Origin: Vibrio taketomensis
Lineage (GTDB): Bacteria; Pseudomonadota; Gammaproteobacteria; Enterobacterales; Vibrionaceae
DNA length: 64,000 nt
Reading direction: 5' to 3'
Assembly: GCF_009938165.1 (NCBI RefSeq)
Contig: NZ_AP019649.1
Location: 1,736,001-1,800,000, forward strand
The notes below the pieces were generated by a model. It searched no databases, was not told where the DNA came from, and was given only the letters and a program-made list of their open reading frames with translations. A program made the translations under genes and the position numbers. This document shows positions 57,798-64,000 of this stretch, piece by piece (position 1 is the first letter of the stretch; every line of letters begins with the position of its first letter).

Positions 57798-58502
57798 ATG
57801 GATGATCAACAAGAAACCAATCGTCGACCTTTGGCCGTGCGCGATATCTCTCTCACACGAAAAATAGCCGTATATTTAAGCCAAAAGTCCATTTCCCCCA
57901 ACCAAATTTCCATTATGAGTGTGGTGTTTGCACTTATGGGTTTATTGGTATGTGCAGCTTATGCACTTTATCCCAACCCGTTGCTGTTATTGCTATTCGC
58001 CATCACGATTCAAATGCGCTTACTCTGCAACTTATTTGACGGCATGGTTGCGGTTGAAGGTGGGAAAAAAACACCCGCTGGAGAGCTATTTAACGATGTT
58101 CCCGATCGGCTCGCCGATCCTATCATCATCCTAGGTGCAGGGCTGCTTACTCATTCCCAATTTGGCATGACCTTGGCCTGGATAGCGGCGCTGTTGGCGG
58201 TGTTAACCGCATACATTCGAGTTCTTGGCGTTAGCATGGGATGCCCTGCCGACTTCCGCGGCCCTATGGCCAAGCAGCACCGAATGGCGTTGCTTACCGG
58301 CAGCTCATTGACGCTAATGCTGTTGACTTGGAGTGAAATCTTGCCCTCTCTAAGCCAATATCTGTTTGATTTCGCAATGATGATTATGGCGGTAGGCTGT
58401 GTCGTCACCTGCTGGCGACGGTTACAGTCTATCTTTCGATTTAAACAAAACCTAGTCAATGAGGAATCATTAGGCAATCGCAAGGAGCCAAAGCATGGCT
58501 AA
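57798..58502 (+). CDS. CDP-alcohol phosphatidyltransferase family protein, YnbA-like, altered active site
   Basis: 234 residues from the ATG (a TTG two codons earlier is also possible), with several membrane helices. The family signature D-x2-DG-x2-AR-x8-G-x3-D-x3-D is recognisable with exact spacing but reads N78-x2-D81-G-x2-A85-V86-x8-G95-x3-N99-x3-D103: two of four aspartates are Asn and the Arg is Val. Family enzymes swap the CMP of a CDP-diacylglycerol-type lipid for an alcohol at the inner membrane. The next two genes, CdsA-like and PlsC-like, would supply phosphatidate and CDP-diacylglycerol. The pairing resembles E. coli ynbA-ynbB. Overlaps the next gene by eight bases. Confidence 0.82.
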   Translation: MDDQQETNRRPLAVRDISLTRKIAVYLSQKSISPNQISIMSVVFALMGLLVCAAYALYPNPLLLLLFAITIQMRLLCNLFDGMVAVEGGKKTPAGELFNDVPDRLADPIIILGAGLLTHSQFGMTLAWIAALLAVLTAYIRVLGVSMGCPADFRGPMAKQHRMALLTGSSLTLMLLTWSEILPSLSQYLFDFAMMIMAVGCVVTCWRRLQSIFRFKQNLVNEESLGNRKEPKHG

Positions 58503-59427
58503 TATTCCAGTACATTCTTTGCACATGATGATTGCTATTGTTGGAGTGCTGACTTTTGGTACTGCTAGCTATCTGTTTTTGTCTCGATTTAAGCCCGAAA
58601 ATAACTATCAAGAGTTAAAATTACGCATTCGCTCATGGTGGTGGATGATCGGTATCGTCTTCGTGGCGCTTGCCTTACCCACTCGTTATACCTTAGTGTT
58701 CGTCGCTTTCTTGAGTTTTATGGCGCTTAAAGAGTTTTTATCGATAGTACCTACGCGTATGACCGACCGCCGAGTCATTTTCTGGGCATACCTCTCTATT
58801 CCTTTTCAGTACTACTGGTTAGCGACTGAATGGTACGGAATGTACATCATCTTTATTCCCGTTTACATGTTTCTCTACCTCCCGATGGTTGCGGTGCTAA
58901 TTGGCGATACCAAAGGTTTTATTCGTTCTGCTGGAATTATCCATTGGGCACTGATGTTGACGGTATTTTGTGTCAGCCATATGGCGTATCTATTGGTATT
59001 GGAAAGCAAAAATCCTGACGCTGGCTCTATGGGAATGTTGCTATTTTTGTTGGTCTTCACCCAATTCAATGATGTGTGCCAATACGTATGGGGTAAGTCA
59101 TTTGGTAAACATAAAATCGTGCCAAAAGTCAGCCCTAATAAAACCTGGGAAGGGTTTGTCGGTGGTGCGGGAACAGTCATTGTGATCAGCTATTTTGCGG
59201 CGCCCTATCTCACGCCTTTGACCGCAGAGCAAGGGTTAGTTGCTGGAATGATCATCGCCTTTAGTGGCTTTATCGGCGATCTCGTGATCTCATCCGTCAA
59301 ACGTGATCTTCAGATTAAAGACACCAGTCAATTCATTCCGGGCCACGGTGGAATCCTCGATAGAATCGATAGCTTGATGTTTACCGCCCCACTCTTTTTC
59401 CACTATATCTACTATCTCTATTACTAA
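58495..59427 (+). CDS. Phosphatidate cytidylyltransferase-like protein (CdsA family, YnbB-like)
   Basis: 310 residues with about eight hydrophobic helices. The CdsA signature is at residues 266-293 (SSVKRDLQIKD...PGHGGILDRIDS), complete with the metal-binding aspartates, and upstream is VSPNKTWEGFVGG. It should use CTP and phosphatidate to make CDP-diacylglycerol in the inner membrane. It is likely a second copy, since the housekeeping cdsA normally lies with the bam/lpx genes. Its start overlaps the CDP-alcohol transferase gene by eight bases (ATGGCTAA), and a PlsC-like gene follows after ten bases, so this is a tightly linked lipid module. Confidence 0.9.
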   Translation: MANIPVHSLHMMIAIVGVLTFGTASYLFLSRFKPENNYQELKLRIRSWWWMIGIVFVALALPTRYTLVFVAFLSFMALKEFLSIVPTRMTDRRVIFWAYLSIPFQYYWLATEWYGMYIIFIPVYMFLYLPMVAVLIGDTKGFIRSAGIIHWALMLTVFCVSHMAYLLVLESKNPDAGSMGMLLFLLVFTQFNDVCQYVWGKSFGKHKIVPKVSPNKTWEGFVGGAGTVIVISYFAAPYLTPLTAEQGLVAGMIIAFSGFIGDLVISSVKRDLQIKDTSQFIPGHGGILDRIDSLMFTAPLFFHYIYYLYY

Positions 59428-59437
59428 GGGTAAGACA

Positions 59438-60079
59438 TTGAAGATATTCAAGTTTCTGTTTGTTTTATTGTTGGTAAAACCGTTGATCTTTGTCGGATTA
59501 GGGCTGAACATTATTAATCGACAGAATCTGCCAAACAAAGGCCCAATTATCGTTGCGGCCAACCACAATAGCCACTTAGATACGTTGGTGTTGCTGGCTC
59601 TCTTTCCGATCAGCATGGTTCACCGAGTTCGTCCTGTCGCCGCCGCTGATTACTTCCTAAAAAATCGCCTTACTGCTTGGCTGTCGTTAAACGTGCTCGG
59701 TATTATTCCGATTCAACGCTCACCTAGTAAATCTCAACGCAGTGCGATTTTTGATGAGTGCCATCAAGCGCTTAACCAAGGTGATATATTGCTTATTTTT
59801 CCAGAAGGAAGTCGTGGAGAGCCGGAAGTCATGAGTGGATTAAAAAAAGGCATATTTCACCTCATGCAAGGCCATACTGACTGCCAAGTACTACCTGTAG
59901 TCATGCGAGGGTTAGGCAGAGCATTACCCAAAGGGACTGCCATGTTTGTTCCATTTAATTGTGATGTCATCATCGGCGACGGTATTGATAAATTTAATAA
60001 CGCAGATCACTTTCTCAATGTGATGCAGCAGCAATACGACCAACTGGCGAGCGCTTGTATCGTCACCCAATGCGAATAG
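59438..60079 (+). CDS. PlsC-like 1-acylglycerol-3-phosphate acyltransferase family protein
   Basis: 213 residues. The acyltransferase HX4D motif is NHNSHLD (H43, D48) and the phosphate-binding FPEGSRG is at 122-128; IIPIQRSPS and VLPVVMRGL are the other family blocks. An N-terminal hydrophobic helix (about 3-22) anchors it to the membrane. It transfers an acyl chain to lysophosphatidate or a related lipid. The start is a TTG with AAGGG seven bases upstream; no closer ATG fits. Third gene of the lipid operon, in line to make phosphatidate for the CdsA-like enzyme. Confidence 0.86.
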   Translation: MKIFKFLFVLLLVKPLIFVGLGLNIINRQNLPNKGPIIVAANHNSHLDTLVLLALFPISMVHRVRPVAAADYFLKNRLTAWLSLNVLGIIPIQRSPSKSQRSAIFDECHQALNQGDILLIFPEGSRGEPEVMSGLKKGIFHLMQGHTDCQVLPVVMRGLGRALPKGTAMFVPFNCDVIIGDGIDKFNNADHFLNVMQQQYDQLASACIVTQCE

Positions 60080-60081
60080 AA

Positions 60082-60105
60082 AAAAGCCCAGCAATTGCTG
60101 GGCTT
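60082..60105 (-). terminator. Terminator of the outer-membrane protein gene
   Basis: Perfect 9-bp stem AAGCCCAGC/GCTGGGCTT with loop AATT; the T run is on the minus strand, so it serves the outer-membrane gene and perhaps also the lipid operon in the other direction. Confidence 0.8.
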
Positions 60106-60122
60106 AAATATCGTTGATTTGA

Positions 60123-60604
60123 TTATAGGAAGTGGAATGTCGCGTTAAGAGACAGAGTTTTCACTTCTTCTTTATCCATTTCAAAAATGTTGTAGCTTGC
60201 GCCAACTGAAACTGGTCCAAATAGGAAATACTCAGCGCCTACACCGTACATTAGATCCACATCATCATCTGACAGACCAGCAACATTAGAACTTACGTCC
60301 CACTTATGCAGACCACCTTTCGCATAAACATGCAAAGGACCGAAGTCGATGCTTGGTTTTACTGCAAAGTAAACTGAATCCGCATCAAATGTCACACCGT
60401 GGCGTTTAAATTCGCCATGGTTTTGGTAACCCACTTCTAGACCAATCAGCGGCAGAATACCTGTACCAGCATGTACGCCGTATGAGGTTGTCTCATCACC
60501 CATAAAGTCTGATTGACCAACGTTTACACCGCCGTAAATCCAAGAATCAGCCGAAGCTGTCGCAGATGCGCCTAACAGTGCTAACGCGAGTAGTGTCTTT
60601 TCAT
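60123..60604 (-). pseudogene. Outer-membrane beta-barrel protein (YfaZ/OmpA-barrel-like), frameshifted in the signal peptide
   Basis: With one base restored this is a 160-residue exported protein. From the ATG at 60604, just after a GAGAAGG site, the frame reads three codons and then leaves register, stopping at codon 8. One added A in the AAAA run (60598-60601) gives MKKTLLALALLGASATASA, a classic signal peptide with AxA cleavage, joined to DSWIYGGVNVGQSDF and the long remaining frame. The mature part is a chain of alternating amphipathic strands ending in F-x-F-L (NATFHFL), a typical barrel C-terminus for the Bam complex. About eight strands are expected for this length. Either an error at a homopolymer or a recent loss. 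Confidence 0.82.
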
Positions 60605-60691
60605 AATTAACCTTCTCTTATTATTATTTCCGAGCTCGGCAACCTATTGCCGATTCTCTGACACATTTGCCATTGTTGGGACAATAAGCAA

Positions 60692-60743
60692 TTTTTATAC
60701 CGCATTGATGAACGGTATAAAAAAGCCCCACATAGGGGCTTTT
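60692..60743 (-). terminator. hrpA terminator followed by a second hairpin
   Basis: AAAAGCCCC (60721-60729) / GGGGCTTTT (60735-60743) with a five-base loop, then a T run on the minus strand. Next to it is a perfect 11-bp AT-rich hairpin (60692-60702 with 60713-60723), which overlaps the T run of the first. Confidence 0.85.
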
Positions 60744-60754
60744 ACATCAGGAGT

Positions 60755-63700
60755 TTAACAAGCGTCGATCGCGTTCTGAACTCGCTTATCCGACACTGGA
60801 TACGGCGTACCGAGTTGCTGAGCAAAGAAACTCACGCGCAGCTCTTCAATCATCCAACGAATCTCTTTCACGTTGTCAGGAATAGCCATTCCTTTAGGAA
60901 TCTTGTTCAGCAATTCTTTGTAGTCACTCACGACCGACTCAATCTTCAACATATGAAGGCGATCTTTGTTTGGATCGATTGGTAACTTCTCCATACGGCG
61001 CTCAATGGCGCGCATGTAACGCAGAATATCAGGCAGGCGTTTCCAGCCACATTCCGTCGCAAAGCCTTTAAAAATCAAACCTTCGATTTGCGCTTTGATA
61101 TCTGACAATGCAAACGCCATAGTGAAATCAATTCGACCTTTCAGCTTCTTATTGATATTGAAAGCCGTGGTCAAAATCGTTTCTACTTGCTGGGCGATAT
61201 CCACAACGGTATCACCCAGTTCAGCGCGAATGTGCTCTTTCATTGCTTCAAACTGATCTGCTTGCCACACCAAACCACCCTGCTCTTCGATAAGCTTATC
61301 GACGCCACAAGCGATACAGTCATCAATCAGATCCATCACTTTGCCATACGGGTTAAAGTACAAACCCAGTTTCGACTTATTCGGCAAGTTAGTATGCAAA
61401 TACTTAATTGGCGATGGCACGTTTAGCAATACCAGACGGCGTTGACCTGCTTGCATCGCAGACAACTGCTCTTGCTCGGTTTCGTAGAGCTTAATTTGCA
61501 CACTGTCTTTGGCATCAACAATCGCAGGGTAGGCTTTTACGTCATAGCCACCACGTTTTTGCTGGTAGACTTTAGGCAATTCACCAAAGCTCCACGTATG
61601 CAAATCTTGCTGCTCGATATCGTCGTCCGCGACTTTTGAAAGCGTCTCTTGTACTTTATCTTTCAGACTTTCTTTGAGCTCATGCAGATCTTTGTGCTCT
61701 TTGAGCTTGCGATTGCGATGATCAACCGCACGGAACGTCACTTTAAGGTGCTCTGGTACTTGCTCTAAGTTCCAATCGTCACGCAACAGTTCCACGCCAG
61801 TCATGCGACGCAGTTCTTTTTCCATCGCATCAAGCAACGGCATTTCCATTGCTGTGACACGCGCTAAGAAGGCATCGGCGTAGTTTGGCGCTGGCACAAA
61901 ATTCTTACGTAACGTTTTTGGCAGCGACTTAATCAAGCTGACCACAAGCTCATGGCGCAACCCTGGGATCTGCCAATCAAAGCCAGCAGTTTCAACTTGG
62001 TTTAAGATCGGCAATGGCAGGTGTACCGTGACACCATCACTATCTTCACCTGGTTCAAATTGGTAGCTCAACTTAAGTTTCAAACCGTTTTGATGCCAGA
62101 AGTTCGGATAATCCAAATCAGTTACATGGCTAGCATCGTTTCTAAACAGCATCTCTTTTTCAAAGTTCAGCAGTTCAGGGGTCGCTTTAGAGGCTTTCTT
62201 CCACCACGTATCAAAGTGTTTACCCGACACCACTTCGGTGCCAACACGTTGATCGTAGAAATCAAACAGCTCGTCATCATCCACCAAAATATCGCGGCGA
62301 CGTGATTTGTGCTCAAGCTCTTCAACTTCCTGTAGTAGCTTACGGTTTTGTTTGAAGAAAGCGTGTTTGGTTTCCCACTCACCTTCCACCAGCGCACTGC
62401 GGATGAACAGTTCACGACTCACGTTCGCGTCGATGTTACCGTAGTTCACTAAACGTTTTGCAACAATCGGCACTCCGTACAGCATCACTTTTTCGTACGC
62501 CATTACCGCCGCGCGTTTTTTCGACCAGTGAGGCTCACTGTAACTGCGCTTGATAAGATGCTTAGCAAGTGGCTCAATCCATTCTGGTTGGATCTTGGCG
62601 ATAATACGGCCCCAAAGCTTTGAGGTTTCGACCAATTCCGCCGACATGACCCACTTAGGCTGCTTCTTAAATAAGCCCGATGCAGGGAAGATATGAAAAC
62701 GTGCGTTACGTGCACCTTGGTACTCGTTCTTCTCTTGGTCTTTGATACCAAGATGAGATAGCAAACCGACTAAAATCGCCGTGTGAACGCCTTGGTAGCT
62801 CGCCGCTTCTGTATTGAGCTTGAATTCCATCTCACGCATTGATTGGTGAATTTGGAAGTACACATCTTGCCACTCACGGACACGCAAGTAGTTGAGGTAA
62901 TCGAGCTTACACTGTTTGCGGAATTGGTTACTGCTCAGCTCTTTTTGTTGTTTCTGAATGTAATCCCACAAATTAACAAAGGTTAAGAAGTCGGAATCTT
63001 CATGGAAGAAACGGCGATGCTTATCATCTGAAGACTGCTGCTTATCACTTGGACGTTCGCGTGGATCTTGAATAGACAACGCCGCCGCAACAATCATCAC
63101 TTCTTTGAGTGCACCATATTTTGGTGCTTCAAGCACCATACGCGCTAGGCGTGGGTCAATCGGCAGACGCGCTAACTGACGGCCAACCGGTGTTAAACGT
63201 TTCTTCGGATCTTTCGCTTCAGCGTTAATCGCACCTAACTCTTCAAGCAGGCGCACACCATCTTGGATATTGCGTTTATCTGGCGCTTCAACAAATGGGA
63301 AGGCTTCGATATCACCCAAACCCAATGCTGTCATCTGCAAAATAACCGAAGCTAAGTTGGTACGCAGAATTTCTGGATCGGTAAACTCAGGGCGAGAATT
63401 GAAATCAGCCTCTGAGTAAAGACGAATACAGATACCCTCTTCAACACGACCACAACGGCCTTTACGTTGATTCGCACTCGCTTGTGATACTGGCTCGATT
63501 GGCAGACGTTGTACCTTAGTACGGTAGCTGTAGCGACTAATGCGCGCGGTACCTGGGTCAATGACATATTTGATGCCTGGTACCGTTAGTGAGGTTTCCG
63601 CTACGTTCGTTGCCAGTACAATGCGACGCCCTGCATGAGGTTGGAAAATCTTGTTCTGCTCGCCGGCTGAGAGTCGAGCGTACAGCGGCACAATTTCCGT

Positions 63701-64000
63701 ACTCTTAAGGTTACGTTTCGCTAATGCATCGGCAGTATCACGAATCTCGCGCTCACCGTTCATAAAGATCAGGATATCGCCGTAACCTTCATCACACAGC
63801 TCATCTACCGCCTCAAAGATGCCTTCTAGCTGATCACGATCGTCATCGCCTTCTCCGCTAAGCGGACGATAGCGAGTTTCAACCGGATAAGTACGACCAG
63901 ACACTTCAATGATTGGTGCATTGTTGAAGTGCTTAGAGAAACGTTCTGGGTCAATAGTTGCCGAAGTGATGATCACTTTTAGGTCTGGACGACGTGGCAA
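60755..64000 (-). CDS. hrpA: ATP-dependent RNA helicase HrpA, 5' end outside the window
   Basis: The last 1081 residues of a protein that is about 1300 long in E. coli. The window begins within the helicase core: SATIDPERF (motif III), FMNGEREI (IV), TNVAETSLTVPGI (V) and QASANQRKGRCGRVEEG (VI) are present; the Walker A and DEAH motifs lie off the end. The winged-helix, HA2 and OB-type regions follow, then the long C-terminal part specific to HrpA. HrpA has been linked to mRNA processing and to rescue of stalled ribosomes in E. coli. The gene has its own terminator; its upstream neighbours are unknown. No frame break in the part seen. Confidence 0.95.
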   Translation of the reverse strand: MPRRPDLKVIITSATIDPERFSKHFNNAPIIEVSGRTYPVETRYRPLSGEGDDDRDQLEGIFEAVDELCDEGYGDILIFMNGEREIRDTADALAKRNLKSTEIVPLYARLSAGEQNKIFQPHAGRRIVLATNVAETSLTVPGIKYVIDPGTARISRYSYRTKVQRLPIEPVSQASANQRKGRCGRVEEGICIRLYSEADFNSRPEFTDPEILRTNLASVILQMTALGLGDIEAFPFVEAPDKRNIQDGVRLLEELGAINAEAKDPKKRLTPVGRQLARLPIDPRLARMVLEAPKYGALKEVMIVAAALSIQDPRERPSDKQQSSDDKHRRFFHEDSDFLTFVNLWDYIQKQQKELSSNQFRKQCKLDYLNYLRVREWQDVYFQIHQSMREMEFKLNTEAASYQGVHTAILVGLLSHLGIKDQEKNEYQGARNARFHIFPASGLFKKQPKWVMSAELVETSKLWGRIIAKIQPEWIEPLAKHLIKRSYSEPHWSKKRAAVMAYEKVMLYGVPIVAKRLVNYGNIDANVSRELFIRSALVEGEWETKHAFFKQNRKLLQEVEELEHKSRRRDILVDDDELFDFYDQRVGTEVVSGKHFDTWWKKASKATPELLNFEKEMLFRNDASHVTDLDYPNFWHQNGLKLKLSYQFEPGEDSDGVTVHLPLPILNQVETAGFDWQIPGLRHELVVSLIKSLPKTLRKNFVPAPNYADAFLARVTAMEMPLLDAMEKELRRMTGVELLRDDWNLEQVPEHLKVTFRAVDHRNRKLKEHKDLHELKESLKDKVQETLSKVADDDIEQQDLHTWSFGELPKVYQQKRGGYDVKAYPAIVDAKDSVQIKLYETEQEQLSAMQAGQRRLVLLNVPSPIKYLHTNLPNKSKLGLYFNPYGKVMDLIDDCIACGVDKLIEEQGGLVWQADQFEAMKEHIRAELGDTVVDIAQQVETILTTAFNINKKLKGRIDFTMAFALSDIKAQIEGLIFKGFATECGWKRLPDILRYMRAIERRMEKLPIDPNKDRLHMLKIESVVSDYKELLNKIPKGMAIPDNVKEIRWMIEELRVSFFAQQLGTPYPVSDKRVQNAIDAC

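Overview
The window looks like a piece of the main chromosome of a marine Vibrio (Vibrionaceae, Gammaproteobacteria). Reasons: the DUF3392, VC1184-type cysteine desulfurase, 2OG-Fe dioxygenase, trxB and cydDC neighbourhood; the rluB-yciO-rnm block placed divergently beside a trp operon with unfused trpG and trpD and a fused trpCF; several diguanylate cyclases and a chemoreceptor; and Vibrio-like codon use and spacing. There is no phage, integron, IS element, CRISPR array, rRNA or tRNA gene that I can recognise. It is an ordinary core-plus-accessory chromosomal stretch.

Layout. 0-7 kb: a GNAT acetyltransferase, queD, a chemoreceptor with a CxxCH haem-c motif, asnS behind a structured leader, a small unknown protein, and aspC. 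7-17 kb: an HrpB-like helicase, malic enzyme maeA, DUF3392, sanA, a diguanylate cyclase, then a broken DUF2797 gene, a broken cysteine-desulfurase-like gene and a 2OG-Fe dioxygenase. 17-28 kb: trxB, cydD (frameshifted), cydC, an ectoine-degradation cluster doeA-doeX-doeC-doeD lacking doeB, an msrA variant and a cytochrome b561. 28-35 kb: a DEAD-box helicase, a DUF1704/QEGLA metalloprotease-like protein, a TrmH-type rRNA methyltransferase, fdxA, a COG2509 flavoprotein and an isochorismatase-type hydrolase. 35-45 kb: a signalling island, with one diguanylate cyclase facing a three-gene operon (giant BvgS-like hybrid kinase, REC-HD-GYP phosphodiesterase, REC-REC-kinase). 45-55 kb: rluB, yciO, rnm, then the complete trp regulatory region (TrpR operator, Trp-rich leader peptide, attenuator) and trpEGD(CF)BA. 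55-64 kb: a DAACS symporter, a lipoprotein, a three-gene phospholipid-synthesis-like operon related to E. coli ynbAB, a frameshifted outer-membrane beta-barrel protein, and most of hrpA running off the end.

How the genes work together. The trp operon is a full chorismate-to-tryptophan pathway with both repression and attenuation visible in the DNA. trxB and cydDC share thiol/redox export logic. The doe genes would feed ectoine breakdown products into aspartate. The 35-45 kb island has the parts to make, sense and destroy cyclic di-GMP under a multi-step phosphorelay.

Quality caution. Four otherwise well-conserved genes (DUF2797, cysteine desulfurase, cydD, the outer-membrane protein) each carry one small frameshift, at least two of them at short homopolymers. 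Base-calling or assembly error is a serious alternative to true pseudogenes. Function calls rest on family recognition from the translated sequence; no database search was run.
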